Counted from the stretch's first letter, positions 51,289 through 60,906 are shown. The stretch: DNA of 64,000 nt from Streptomyces sp. NBC_00582 (GCF_036345155.1 NZ_CP107772.1:1116001-1180000); one strand, 5' to 3'. The notes: a model not told the origin generated them from the sequence alone. Numbers and translations are program-made.

Positions 51289-53754
51289 GTGGTGGATCGG
51301 GCGCACGGCGACGGAGACCGGCCGCCGGACGGGCCGCTCCCCGTGCCCGGTGAGGACCTGACGGCCCGGGCCGTCGTGGACGAGCGGGGCACGGTCACCG
51401 AATGGAGCGAGGGCGCCCGCCGGCTGCTCGGCCACCCGGCCGAGGAGATCGTCGGCCGTCCGGCCGCCGGTCTGGTCGACGGGGAGCTGCCCCGCGAGAC
51501 GCTGCACGGGCTGCCCGGTCTGCCGCGGTGGACCGGGACGGTCCGGCTGCGGCACCGTGACGGGCACACCGAGGAGGTCCGGCTGCTCGCCCACCATCGG
51601 ACGACGCAGGGCGGTGGCTCGGACTGGCTGGTGCTGTCCGCGCTCGCCGACGCCGTACCCGCGCCGGACTCCGGCGAGCTGGCCGCCTGGGGGTTCCGCC
51701 AGGCGTCCTGCTGCTCGATGGAGGTGTACGACACCCGGCTGCGCCTGGTCCACGCCAACCGCTTCTCCCAGCACGCCATGAACCTCGGCGAGGAGGAGAT
51801 GCGCGGGCTGCGGCACGCCGAGATCATGGCGCATCCGGAGTTCGACCGGGTCGAGCGCCTGATGGCGGAGGTGCTGCGGACGGGCCGTCCGCAGGACGTG
51901 GAGGTCCAGGTGCGGGTCGCGGGCGAGCTCCGCAAGCAGGCCTGGTCGCTCTCGCTCTTCCCGCTGACCGACGAGCACGGCGTCCTGCGCGGCGTGGGGC
52001 TGTCGGCGCACGACCGGACCGAACAGTACTGGGCGCACAAGCGGCTCCAGCTGCTCAGCGACGCCGGTGCCCGCATCGGAAGCACGCTCGACGTCTCCCG
52101 CACGGCGCAGGAACTGGCGGACGTGGCCGTCCCGCAGTTCGCCGACTTCGTCACCGTGGAGCTGCTCCCCGACGTCGAGCGGGCCGAAGCCGGGCGGGCC
52201 AGGGACGAGGGGGTGCTGCGGCTGCGGCGCGCCGCCCAGCAGTCGGTGCTGCCGGGTGTCGCCGAGGCGGTGCTGCGCCCCGGCGAGGTGGACAGCTGGC
52301 CCGCGGACTCCCCGGCGGCGCAGTGCCTGGCCACCGGCCGGGCCGTGCTCCGGGCCGAGTTCGATCCGTGGACGGCCGACTGGTCGGCGGGACACCCGGC
52401 GCGGGCGGCCGCGGTCCGCGCCGTCGGCGTCCACTCCGTCATGGCGGTGCCGCTCAGGGCCCGCGGCCACACCCTGGGCGTGGCCGTCTTCCTGCGCCAT
52501 CAGCGGCCGGAGTCCTTCGGCGAGGCGGATCTGCTGCTCGCCGAGGAGATCACCGCGCGGGCCGCAGTCTGCATCGACAACGCGCGCCGGTACACCCGTG
52601 AACGGGACACCGCGCTGACGCTCCAGCGGACCCTGCTCCCCCGGCGGCTGCCCGCGCAGGCCGCGGTGGAGGCGGCCTTCCGCTATCTGCCCGCGGACAC
52701 CCTGGCGGGGGTGGGCGGCGACTGGTTCGACCTGATCCCGCTGTCCGGCGCGCGGGTCGCGCTGGTCGTCGGCGATGTCGTCGGGCACGGCATCCAGGCC
52801 TCGGCCGTCATGGGGCGGCTGCGGACCGCCGTCCGCACCCTCGCCGACATCGACCTCCCGCCCGACGAGCTCCTCACCCACCTCGACGACCTGGTCATCC
52901 GGCTCTCCGTGGACGCGGCCCCCGACGACGACGTACCGCCCGACCAGGCCACCGAGATGGCGGCCGGCCTCGGCGCCACCTGTCTGTACGCCGTCTACGA
53001 CCCGGTCTCCCGCGTCTGCACCCTGGCCAGCGCCGGCCATCCGGCGCCCGCCGTGGTGAGCCCGGCGGGAGAGGTGGACGTCCCGGACGTACCGCCCGGG
53101 CCTCCGCTGGGGCTGGGCGGGGTGCCGTTCGAGACGACGGAGATCGTCCTCGCGGAGGGCAGTCTGCTCGTCCTCTACACCGACGGGCTGGTGGAGTCCC
53201 GTGAGCAGGACCTGGCGGAGGGCACCGCACGGCTGCGGCACGCGCTCGCCCGTCCGGCCGGGTCGCCGGACGAGGTGTGCGACGCGCTGCTCGCCTCGGT
53301 GCCGCCCGGGGAACCCGGTGACGACATCGCCCTGCTCGTCGCCCGCACCCGGGTCTTCGACCCCGGGCAGGTGGCCACCTGGGATCTTCCGGCGGATCCG
53401 TCCGTGGTGGCCCGTGCCCGCAAGCTCGTCACGGCCCAGCTCGAGGCGTGGGACCTGCCGGAGGTGTCGTTCGTCGCCGAGCTGGTGGTGAGCGAGCTGG
53501 TCACCAACGCGATCCGGCACGCCGAACCGCCCATCCGGCTACGGCTCCTGCGTGAGCGCCGGCTCCTGTGCGAGGTCTCCGACTCCAGCGACACCGCCCC
53601 GCACCTGCGTCGCGCCCGCACCTACGACGAGGGCGGCCGGGGCATCCTCCTCGTGGCCCAGCTCAGCCGCGGCTGGGGCACCCGCCACACCGGCACCGGC
53701 AAGACCATCTGGGCGGCACTGAGCCTGGACCCGGCGCCCGCGGAGGACCCGTAA
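51289..53754 (+). CDS. SpoIIE-type PP2C phosphatase with PAS, GAF and histidine-kinase-like ATPase domains
   Basis: 821 residues from a GTG (a second GTG follows at once). Domain order: PAS (about 25-120, TVTEWSEGARRLLGHPAEEIVGRP), PAS (about 140-245), GAF (about 255-440), SpoIIE PP2C (about 455-685) with VGGDWFDLIPLSGARVALVVGDVVGHG, VLYTDGLVESREQ and PGDDIALLVAR, then an RsbW-type ATPase (about 695-815) with VSELVTNAIRHAEPPI and DEGGRGILLVAQLSRGWG. It would dephosphorylate anti-sigma-factor antagonists and phosphorylate or bind such partners. These multi-domain proteins are abundant in Streptomyces and sense stress. It lies 42 bases before the RNA-repair genes on the same strand. Confidence 0.93.
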   Translation: MVDRAHGDGDRPPDGPLPVPGEDLTARAVVDERGTVTEWSEGARRLLGHPAEEIVGRPAAGLVDGELPRETLHGLPGLPRWTGTVRLRHRDGHTEEVRLLAHHRTTQGGGSDWLVLSALADAVPAPDSGELAAWGFRQASCCSMEVYDTRLRLVHANRFSQHAMNLGEEEMRGLRHAEIMAHPEFDRVERLMAEVLRTGRPQDVEVQVRVAGELRKQAWSLSLFPLTDEHGVLRGVGLSAHDRTEQYWAHKRLQLLSDAGARIGSTLDVSRTAQELADVAVPQFADFVTVELLPDVERAEAGRARDEGVLRLRRAAQQSVLPGVAEAVLRPGEVDSWPADSPAAQCLATGRAVLRAEFDPWTADWSAGHPARAAAVRAVGVHSVMAVPLRARGHTLGVAVFLRHQRPESFGEADLLLAEEITARAAVCIDNARRYTRERDTALTLQRTLLPRRLPAQAAVEAAFRYLPADTLAGVGGDWFDLIPLSGARVALVVGDVVGHGIQASAVMGRLRTAVRTLADIDLPPDELLTHLDDLVIRLSVDAAPDDDVPPDQATEMAAGLGATCLYAVYDPVSRVCTLASAGHPAPAVVSPAGEVDVPDVPPGPPLGLGGVPFETTEIVLAEGSLLVLYTDGLVESREQDLAEGTARLRHALARPAGSPDEVCDALLASVPPGEPGDDIALLVARTRVFDPGQVATWDLPADPSVVARARKLVTAQLEAWDLPEVSFVAELVVSELVTNAIRHAEPPIRLRLLRERRLLCEVSDSSDTAPHLRRARTYDEGGRGILLVAQLSRGWGTRHTGTGKTIWAALSLDPAPAEDP

Positions 53755-53796
53755 ACCGTTGGCGGCCCCGCTTCCCGCGCTCCTAAGGTGGCGATC

Positions 53797-55539
53797 ATGC
53801 GCACCGCCTACCCCCGGACTCCCCATCTGCCCTGGTCACCCGGCGTCTCCGCCGACGATGTAAGGGCCGCCGGGCTGGCGGGGTTCGTCGGGCGGGAGGT
53901 CGTCGTCACCGAGAAGCTCGACGGGGAGAACACGACGCTGTACGCGGACGGGCTGCACGCGCGGTCCGTGGATTCCGCGCACCATCCGTCCCGGGCGTGG
54001 GTCAAGGCGCTCCAGGGACGCGTGGGGGCGCGGATACCGGCGGGCTGGCGGGTGTGCGGCGAGAATCTGTACGCGCGGCACTCCCTCCCGTACGACGGCC
54101 TGGAGAGCTACTTCTACGGCTTCTCCGTGTGGGACGCGCACGACCGGTGCCTGGGCTGGGACGAGACCGTGCGGTTTCTGCGCGGGCTGGGGGTGCCCGT
54201 GCCGCCGGTGCTGTGGCGCGGGGTGTTCGACGAGCGGGCGCTGCGGCGGCTGCGGGTGGAGACCGGGCGGCAGGAGGGGTTCGTCGTACGGACCGCGGAG
54301 GGCTTCGCCGGGGTGGAGTTCGCCGGGCGGGTCGCCAAGTGGGTGCGGTCCGGGCATGTCACGACGGACACGCACTGGATGCACACGGCCGTCGTGGAGA
54401 ACGGCCTCGGCCCGGCGGCCCCGCTGTGGGCCGTACGGTCCGGCGCGGCACCGGACGCAGAGGCGCTGGCCGCGCTGCTCGCTCCGCCCACCTCCGACAC
54501 GGACGCCCGCTGCGACGCGGACGGCGCCGCCGAAGCGGCCACGCGGCTGGACGTCCTCGGTCGCGGCGGGGACGTACGGCTCGCGGGGGTGCTCGCCGCG
54601 CTGCTGCGTCGCACACCGCGGGCGCGGCTGATGAGCGGGACCGCCGGGCCCCTCGGCGTGCCGCTCGCACGGCGGGTCGCCGATCTGGTGGGGCTGCACA
54701 CCGCGCTGCACCGGCCGTACCCGGACGGGGAGCGACGCGCGGGGCTCGTACGGATGTCGTTCGCGGCGGATCCCGGGGCGCTGCACGCCGTCGCCGGGGC
54801 CGCCGCGGGGGACGAGGCGGCGCGCGAGCAGGTGGAGTGGTCCGCGCTGCACGCCGAGGAGGCCGGGCTGTTCGGCGAGGCGCCGCTCGGTGTGCTGCGG
54901 GCCGGGCTGCGCGAGGCGCTGGCGCGCGACGGGGTCGGCGGCGTGGCGGCGGACCGCTGCTGGGCCGAGGCACGGCAGGCGTACGCCGAGGGGCGGATCT
55001 CCACGGTGGAGGAGGCCGTCGCGGCGACCTGGCGGTGGCGGGGTGGGGCGTTCCCCCGGCTGGTGCATCTCGTGGGACCGTCCGGCAGCGGCAAGAGCGC
55101 CTTCGCGGCGCGGCTGGAGGGCGTCTCGGCGTGTGTCTCGCTGGACGGGCTGCGGGAGGCGCGTGGCGCACGGGCCGACCAGAAGGCCAACGGGGAGGTG
55201 CTGCGGGAGGGTCTGGAGCGGCTGGACGGGGAGCTCGCGTACGGGGCCGGCACGGTGGTGTGGGACGCCACCTCGCTCAACCCGCGCCAGCGGTCCCTGG
55301 TGCACGCCGTGGCGCGCCGCCGCGACGCGCTGGTGACGCATGCCGTGCTGGTCACGGACGAGGACGAGCTCGTACGACGCAACGCCGGGCGGGCGCATCC
55401 GGTGCCGGCGGACGTGCTGACGGGGCAGCTGCGCCGGTTCGTGCCGCCGTATCCCGGCCAGGCGCACCGGACCTGGTACGTCGGCGCGGACGGCGGCGTG
55501 CGGGACAGCGACGGCACACTGGAGGGGGAGGACGCCTGA
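53797..55539 (+). CDS. RNA ligase fused to polynucleotide-kinase-like P-loop domain
   Basis: 580 residues from the ATG at 53,797 (AAGGTGG upstream). The N-terminal RNA ligase (about 1-190) has nucleotidyl-transfer motif I VVVTEKLDGENTTLY with the adenylated Lys at 40, motif III YFYGFSVWD, motif IV EGFVVRTAEGF and motif V AKWVRSG. A helical middle follows, then a kinase domain (about 420-580) with Walker A HLVGPSGSGKSAF (about 424-436), SLDGLRE and TVVWDATSLNPRQRSLV as in T4 polynucleotide kinase-type proteins. Together these would heal 5' ends and seal broken RNA. The stop overlaps the next gene as TGATG, forming a two-gene RNA-repair operon. Confidence 0.9.
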   Translation: MRTAYPRTPHLPWSPGVSADDVRAAGLAGFVGREVVVTEKLDGENTTLYADGLHARSVDSAHHPSRAWVKALQGRVGARIPAGWRVCGENLYARHSLPYDGLESYFYGFSVWDAHDRCLGWDETVRFLRGLGVPVPPVLWRGVFDERALRRLRVETGRQEGFVVRTAEGFAGVEFAGRVAKWVRSGHVTTDTHWMHTAVVENGLGPAAPLWAVRSGAAPDAEALAALLAPPTSDTDARCDADGAAEAATRLDVLGRGGDVRLAGVLAALLRRTPRARLMSGTAGPLGVPLARRVADLVGLHTALHRPYPDGERRAGLVRMSFAADPGALHAVAGAAAGDEAAREQVEWSALHAEEAGLFGEAPLGVLRAGLREALARDGVGGVAADRCWAEARQAYAEGRISTVEEAVAATWRWRGGAFPRLVHLVGPSGSGKSAFAARLEGVSACVSLDGLREARGARADQKANGEVLREGLERLDGELAYGAGTVVWDATSLNPRQRSLVHAVARRRDALVTHAVLVTDEDELVRRNAGRAHPVPADVLTGQLRRFVPPYPGQAHRTWYVGADGGVRDSDGTLEGEDA

Positions 55540-58424
55540 TGCGTACCAGCGAGGAGATCTACCACCGGGTGCGCTGGGATCCGCGGTTCGACCCGGCGCG
55601 GTTCGTGCTCGGCATCAACCAGCGCAACGCCGCCCCCAAGCGGGTGCCGCTGCCGGCGTTCGTGCCGGGCGGTGAGATCCCGTGGCACCGCGTGCTGTTC
55701 GTGGAGGCGGACGGCGAGCTGGTGTGGGACCGCGCCACGGGGGTCGACCGGATCGACGCCTCCGGTGCCGGGCGGGTGCGCGAGGCACGGCTGCTGCGGG
55801 CGCCGTTCTTCACGGCGCGCACCCCGCACGCCTGGGACCCGGCGGCCGGACGGTGGACACCCGCCCCGCCGCCCGCGCCGGACACCGGGCGCGACCGGGT
55901 GCGGGTCCTGACCTGGAACACGCTCTGGGACCGCTACGACAGCCACCGCATCGACACCGCCCGGCGCCGCCCGCTGCTGCTGGAGGCGCTGGAGCGCGCC
56001 GACGCCGACGTCATCGCCCTCCAGGAGGTCGAGGCGGGACTGCTGGCCCCGCTGCTGGACGCGGCGTGGGTACGGGAGCGGTACACGGTGGGCACCGACC
56101 CCCACGGGAAGGACGTCGACGCCTGCGGGCTGCTGCTGCTCAGCCGGCTTCCCGTACGGGAGGCCGCCGTCCACGTCCTCGGACACCACAAGGCCGTCAC
56201 CGCCCTCGTCGTGGACACCGCGGCCGGGCCGCTGACCGTGGCCGCGACCCATCTGACGAGCGACCACTCCGAGGACGGGCCGGCCCGGCGCGGCGCCGAA
56301 CTGACGCGGCTCGCCGAGGGACTGTCGGGTGTCTCGGGCGGTCTGGTCCTGGTCGGTGACTTCAACGACGGCGGCCCCGGCCCGGCGCGCACGCTCGGCA
56401 TGCTCGACGCCTGGACCGAGACCCACGGCCCGGGCGACGACTCCCCCACGTTCGATCCCGGCGTCAACCCGCTGGCCGCCGTCTCCTCCCTCTCGGGCCG
56501 GGCCTCCCGGCTCGACCGGGTCTTCGTCCGGTCCGCCGACGGCCCGCGCGCGACCGCCGCGGCGCTGCTCGGCGACACACCGACCCCGCAGGGGCTGTAC
56601 GTCTCCGACCACTACGGGGTCGCCGCCGAGCTGTACTGCGGCACCGGTGCGCCCGTCGACGTGCTCGACGTCGCCCCGACACCCCGTACGGCGCTGGCCT
56701 GGGTGCCGCCGCGTGAGGTGTGGCCGGCGATCCAGGCGGTGCGCCGGGACCACGACGTGCAGATCCGGCGCTGGCCGCCGCACGTCAACGTGCTGTTCGG
56801 CTTCGTCCCGGAGGCGGAGTTCGAGCGGGCGGCGCCGCTGCTGGCCACGGCGGCCGCGCAGGTGCGGCCGTTCCGGGCACGGCTCGACGGACTGCACACC
56901 TTCGGGCACCGGCACGGTGCGACCGTGTGGCTGGATCCCGCCGCGGACGACGAGACGCCGTGGGCGGAGCTCTGGCAGGCACTCGTCCGGCGTTTCCCGC
57001 GCTGCCGGGGACGCCACGACGGGTTCACCCCGCATCTGAGCCTCGGCCGGAGCACCGACCCGCACACGGTCGAGGTCGACTGCGCGGCCCGCCTCTCCCC
57101 CATGACCGCGCGGGTCGGCGAGCTGGTCCTGCTGTCCCGCCGGGGCGACGAACCGATGCGGCCGCGGGCCACGGTCGCCCTCGGCACCGGCGAGGTGCGC
57201 TGGCTGCCGGAACCGGCCGTCGGCCGCCCCGACCGGGACTGGGAGGACTGGGCCGCGCCCGCCGCCGGCCCGTCCGTGCCGCCCGGCGCGGACGAGGCGG
57301 CGGCCGGGCGGGTCGTACGGCGCCTGGCGGACGCGTTCGCGGAGGGAGTCGTGTGGGTGGCCGGCTCCCGGCGCATGGGCTGCGCGCTCGCCGGCGCCGA
57401 CCTCGACCTGGTCGCCGCGCTGCCGGGCACGGTCGACCTCGGCGCCGTACGGGAGCGGGTCCGGGCCGCGCTGCCGGACGCGGCGCGGGTCCGAGAGGTC
57501 GTCGGCGCGCGGGTGCCGGGGCTGCGGTTGCGTGCCGAAGGGCTCGACGTGGACCTCGTGGTCGTGGCCACGGGCTCGGTGCCGCCGGGGGACGCGGTGA
57601 CCCGGCGGGCCGCACTGGGCGAGGCCGCGGCGGTCGCGCTCAGCGCGGTGTCCGACGCGGACGCGGTCCTGGCGGCCGTGGGCACCCGGGGAGCGCCGGG
57701 GTTCGTGTCGCTGGCGCGTGGCGTGAAGGCGTGGGCGCGGGCGCGCGGGCTGGACTGCGCGCCGTTCGGCGGGCTGCCCGGTATCGCGTGGGCGGTCCTC
57801 GCGGCCCGTACGGTCCGGGAGGCGCCCGAGGGCGCGGACGACGGCGCGCTGCTGCGACGCTTCTTCGGCATCTGGGCCGCGTGGGACTGGCGGGAGCCCG
57901 TCGCGCTCACCGGCGACGCCCCGGCGGCCGACGGGGCCCTGACCGTGCTGACCCCGAGCGCACCGGTGCGTTCCTGCACCGAACAGGTCGGCGCCGGCAC
58001 GAGGGATCTGCTGAGCCAGGAGCTGTACCGGGCCTGGGACACGGTGGAGACCGCGGCCGAGTCCGGCGCGGATCCCTGGCCCGCGCTCCTGTCCCCGCCG
58101 CCCCTGCACCGACGGCACGCGGCCTGGGCCGCGGTGAGGGTCGGGCCCCGCCGCCCGGAGGACTTCGACGAGCTGAACGGGCGGGTACGGGGGCGGATGC
58201 GGGCGCTGCTCGCGGCACTGGAGGAGGCGGGCGTGGGGGAAGCCCACGCGTGGCCGCGGCCGTGGCCCGCCGGGCCCGCCACCGCGACGTACGCGATCGG
58301 GCTCGGGCGTACGTCACCCCGTACCGGGGAGTGGCTCGCGGACATCGCCGACCGCTGGCTCCCGGGCCTGTCCGGGGTCGAGGTCGCGTACGTCGAGGGC
58401 GGGGCGTTGCCCACACCGGGGTGA
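55539..58424 (+). CDS. Four-domain RNA-repair protein: MJ1316-like, EEP phosphatase, 2H phosphoesterase, nucleotidyltransferase
   Basis: 961 residues; GGGGGAGG precedes the ATG. Domain 1 (about 1-80, EEIYHRVRWDPRFDPARFVLGINQRN...EIPWHRVLF) is the MJ1316/DUF504 RNA-end-recognition domain. Domain 2 (about 120-365) is an endonuclease/exonuclease/phosphatase fold: LTWNTLWDRYD, IALQEVEA, LVGDFNDGG, SDHYGV. Domain 3 (about 395-560) is a 2H phosphoesterase with HVNVLFGF (about 413) and FTPHLSLGRS (about 494), the two H-x-S/T-type motifs; the first reads HVN. Domain 4 (about 585-961) is a Pol-beta/poly(A)-polymerase-like nucleotidyltransferase, GSRRMGCALAGADLDLV (about 608-624). The set suits processing of 2',3'-cyclic phosphate ends and nucleotide addition before ligation by the upstream partner. 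Aravind-group surveys described such modules in bacterial RNA repair. Confidence 0.88.
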   Translation: MRTSEEIYHRVRWDPRFDPARFVLGINQRNAAPKRVPLPAFVPGGEIPWHRVLFVEADGELVWDRATGVDRIDASGAGRVREARLLRAPFFTARTPHAWDPAAGRWTPAPPPAPDTGRDRVRVLTWNTLWDRYDSHRIDTARRRPLLLEALERADADVIALQEVEAGLLAPLLDAAWVRERYTVGTDPHGKDVDACGLLLLSRLPVREAAVHVLGHHKAVTALVVDTAAGPLTVAATHLTSDHSEDGPARRGAELTRLAEGLSGVSGGLVLVGDFNDGGPGPARTLGMLDAWTETHGPGDDSPTFDPGVNPLAAVSSLSGRASRLDRVFVRSADGPRATAAALLGDTPTPQGLYVSDHYGVAAELYCGTGAPVDVLDVAPTPRTALAWVPPREVWPAIQAVRRDHDVQIRRWPPHVNVLFGFVPEAEFERAAPLLATAAAQVRPFRARLDGLHTFGHRHGATVWLDPAADDETPWAELWQALVRRFPRCRGRHDGFTPHLSLGRSTDPHTVEVDCAARLSPMTARVGELVLLSRRGDEPMRPRATVALGTGEVRWLPEPAVGRPDRDWEDWAAPAAGPSVPPGADEAAAGRVVRRLADAFAEGVVWVAGSRRMGCALAGADLDLVAALPGTVDLGAVRERVRAALPDAARVREVVGARVPGLRLRAEGLDVDLVVVATGSVPPGDAVTRRAALGEAAAVALSAVSDADAVLAAVGTRGAPGFVSLARGVKAWARARGLDCAPFGGLPGIAWAVLAARTVREAPEGADDGALLRRFFGIWAAWDWREPVALTGDAPAADGALTVLTPSAPVRSCTEQVGAGTRDLLSQELYRAWDTVETAAESGADPWPALLSPPPLHRRHAAWAAVRVGPRRPEDFDELNGRVRGRMRALLAALEEAGVGEAHAWPRPWPAGPATATYAIGLGRTSPRTGEWLADIADRWLPGLSGVEVAYVEGGALPTPG

Positions 58425-58465
58425 GGGTCGCCGGTGCCGCGGGACGCCGAGATGATGCGCAATAG

Positions 58466-58477
58466 GCACATATGTGC
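58466..58477. promoter_or_regulatory. Perfect palindrome GCACATATGTGC upstream of the kinase gene
   Basis: A 12-base perfect palindrome in the 168-base gap between the RNA-repair operon and the kinase gene, 116 bases before the kinase start. A CAGTAT -10-like hexamer follows at about 58,514-58,519, so it may be an operator near the kinase promoter. Confidence 0.45.
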
Positions 58478-58592
58478 GGTAAGACGGTGAACATCCCATG
58501 GGCGGATTTTCGCCAGTATCGTGTGGCGACATCCCGGGCAGCCGATCCGTCGTCGTGCTGCCGCGTGCCATCAGGGGGGCAGAGTCATACGG

Positions 58593-60181
58593 GTGCTCGC
58601 GGAGAGATACGAACTGGTCGAGGCCGTCGGGCGCGGGGGCATGGGGGAGGTCTGGCGCGCCACCGACCGGGAGCTCGGCCGCACGGTGGCGGTGAAGGTC
58701 CTGCCGCCGGAACTCACCCGCCACGAGGAGTTCCGCGTCCGCTTCCGCCGGGAGGCGCGCACGGTCGCCTCGCTCAACCACCGCAATGTCGCCGTGCTGC
58801 ACGACGTCGGCGAGGACACCACGGACGGCGAGACGACGCCGTTCCTGGTCATGGAGTTCATCGAGGGGCGCACGCTGACCGACGCGCTGGCCGAGGGCCC
58901 CTTCACGGTCGAACGGGCCCTCGCCGTCGGCAGGGACATCGCCGACGCCCTCGCCCACAGCCATGGCCAGGGCCTCATCCACCGGGACATCAAGCCGTCC
59001 AACGTCATGCTGACGTCCGGGGGCGACATCAAGGTCCTGGACTTCGGGATCGCCAAGGTCGTCGCGGAGACCACCACCCGGCTCACCGCCACCGGCATGA
59101 CCGTGGGCACGCCCGCGTATCTCTCCCCGGAGCAGCTCACGGGGACGGCGGTGGACGGTCGGTCCGACCAGTACTCCACCGGCTGTCTGCTGTACGAACT
59201 GCTGACCGGTCGACCGCCGTTCGTCGGCGACTCCCCGTTCGCGGTGATGCACCAGCACATCAGCCGGGCGCCGGTCGCACCGTCCCGGTTGCGTCCGCAG
59301 ATCCCGGCAGCCGTCGACGCTCTCGTGCTGCGGACCCTGGCGAAGGACCGTGAGGAGCGGCTCGGCAGCGCGGCGGAGCTGCGGGAGGCGCTGGCGGGGA
59401 CCCTCGCCGCGCTGGGCGCCCTGGTGGCCGCACCCATCGGGCGGGCCGCCGCCCCCGCCGCGCCCCCCGTGCCGCCCGCCCCCGCCGTCCCGCCGGCCCA
59501 CGCGGCCGCCGAACCGGGTACAGGCCCGGGGTACACGGCACTGGCCCAGCAGGAGACCCGCACCGCGCCGACCCCGCCCAGGCCGGTCGGCCCGCCGCCC
59601 GAGGAGCGGCGCTTCACGCTCACCGCCGGCCGGATCCTCGCCCTGCTGGGCCTCGTCGCCTCCGGTGTGGTCACCTTCGGCTACGACGAGCTGTACGAGG
59701 ACTCCATGGACGAGCTCATGGGCGTCTGGAGGGCGACGGCCGTCCTCGGGCTCGCCCTGTTCCGCTGGCTCCCGTTCACCTCCACCCTCGTGTGGTGGGG
59801 GGCCGGAGCCCTGGTCGTGGCGAGCGTGGAGGCGGGCGCCGCGACCGAGTCCTACGTCTACGGCTACGACAGCGAGACGGCTACTACACCACCGGCCACG
59901 ACGACATCGAGGTCCTCGGCGTTCCGCTGCTCGCCCTCGCCGTGCTGTGTCTGGTCCGCGCGTTGAGCGCTCGGCGCCCCTCCCCCCTGCTCGGGGCCGC
60001 CGGACTGACCCTCGGCGGCCCGGGGGTCGGCTGGCTGGCGTTCGACTCCGACAACCAGATCGCCGTGTTCTCGATCGCCTGGGGACTGGCCGTGATCGCG
60101 GCCGTCGTCCAGGAGATCCGCGCCCGCCGTCGCACGCCGCCCGGTGCCCGCCCGCCCCTCCGGTTCGTCACGAGCGAGTAG
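58593..60181 (+). CDS. Ser/Thr protein kinase with C-terminal membrane domain, apparent -1 frameshift
   Basis: The kinase domain is intact: AERYELVEAVGRGGMGEVWRATD (Gly loop), VAVKVL (Lys), HRDIKPSNVML (catalytic loop), DFGIAKV, and GTPAYLSPEQL, with GRSDQYSTGCLLYELLTGRPPF. A Pro/Ala-rich linker (about residues 280-345) leads to membrane helices. The first frame ends at 59,966 after an anomalous tail. From about 59,875 the natural continuation (DGYYTTGHDDIEVLGVPLLALAVLCLV..., two or more further helices) is in the next frame to 60,181. Loss of one G in AGCGAGACGG (59,871-59,880) would explain it. Either a real mutation that truncates the membrane part or a sequence error. The GTG start at 58,593 is inferred from family alignment; its purine-rich site is 14 bases away. 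Confidence 0.85.
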
Positions 60182-60734
60182 GGCGACCGTGGTCCGCCCG
60201 GGCGCGGCGGCGGGCCAGACCCGTGTACGTGACCGCGAGGGCGAGGGACAGGGCGACGATTCCGGTCGGCGCCACGGCGACCGCCGGCGGGTCCGCGCCC
60301 CGCTCCCCCGCCACGACCAGCTCCAGGGCCGCCGCGGTCGCCGCCGTCAACAGGCCGCAGGCGAGCAGGACGGCGACGACCCGCCGTCCGCCGTCGGCGC
60401 CGATCGGGCGGGGGGCCGCCCCCAACCGGGCCCAGTCACGGGCGGCTTGTCGCGTCTCCCTCCGCCGCTGCACGCGCGCACGGCCGTGGAGGACCGCCGT
60501 GACGGCCGCTCCGGTGACCGCCGCGGCGACGGGCACCCACCAGGCCTCCACCAGGAGCAGCAGCAGGGCGATGACCCCGGTCGTGCTCCAGCCGCTCAGG
60601 CAGGCGGCCGCGGCCGTGCGGCGGGAGTCGGGGCGGTCGGCCCCGGCCCGCAGGTCGACGAGGGCGGGCACGTACCAGACGCAGCCGGACACGGCCGCCA
60701 GGGCGGCGCCCAGCGCGGCGACGGGCTGGACCAC
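60168..60734 (-). CDS. Four-helix membrane protein of unknown function
   Basis: 188 residues from a GTG. Hydrophobic segments at about 5-25, 46-65, 67-82, 118-140 and 152-172 suggest four or five membrane helices, with an Arg-rich cytoplasmic loop (HGRARVQRRRETRQAARDWARLG) in the middle. No family recognised. Its 3' end overlaps the end of the frame-corrected kinase gene by 14 bases on the other strand. Upstream lies the palindromic repeat element, so its promoter may sit within or beyond that element. Confidence 0.65.
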   Translation of the reverse strand: MVQPVAALGAALAAVSGCVWYVPALVDLRAGADRPDSRRTAAAACLSGWSTTGVIALLLLLVEAWWVPVAAAVTGAAVTAVLHGRARVQRRRETRQAARDWARLGAAPRPIGADGGRRVVAVLLACGLLTAATAAALELVVAGERGADPPAVAVAPTGIVALSLALAVTYTGLARRRARADHGRPTRS

Positions 60735-60737
60735 GGC

Positions 60738-60906
60738 CTAGGGGGTGTTTCGAAAGTCCTGTGCGGTGCCCGCGGTGTCCGGTGCGTGCTCTCGGCGTGC
60801 CGGACGAAAGCCCTCGTACTGGACGTACTGGGGGTTTCGGCCGGTGCGGCGCGAGTACGTGCCGGGCGCCGCGGGTACTGTGCGGGACTTTCGAAACACC
60901 CCCTAG
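60738..60906. mobile_element. 169-bp MITE-like palindromic element with CTAG ends
   Basis: The ends are a perfect 22-base inverted repeat beginning CTAGGGGGTGTTTCGAAAG, and similarity continues inward (11 of the next 16 bases), so the whole element can fold into one long hairpin. The middle contains a further palindrome (CGAAAGCCCTCGTACTGG... / ...GTACTGGGGGTTTCG). It has no coding capacity and is bounded by CTAG, a target type used by some IS5-family elements. Its right end supplies the TAG stop of the second ctaD gene. Confidence 0.7.

Noticed and set aside
54114..58247. A minus-strand open frame of almost 1,400 codons opposite the RNA-repair operon
   Set aside because: Low-complexity Arg/Pro/Ser composition and no recognisable domain; the plus strand carries clear ligase, EEP and 2H motifs.
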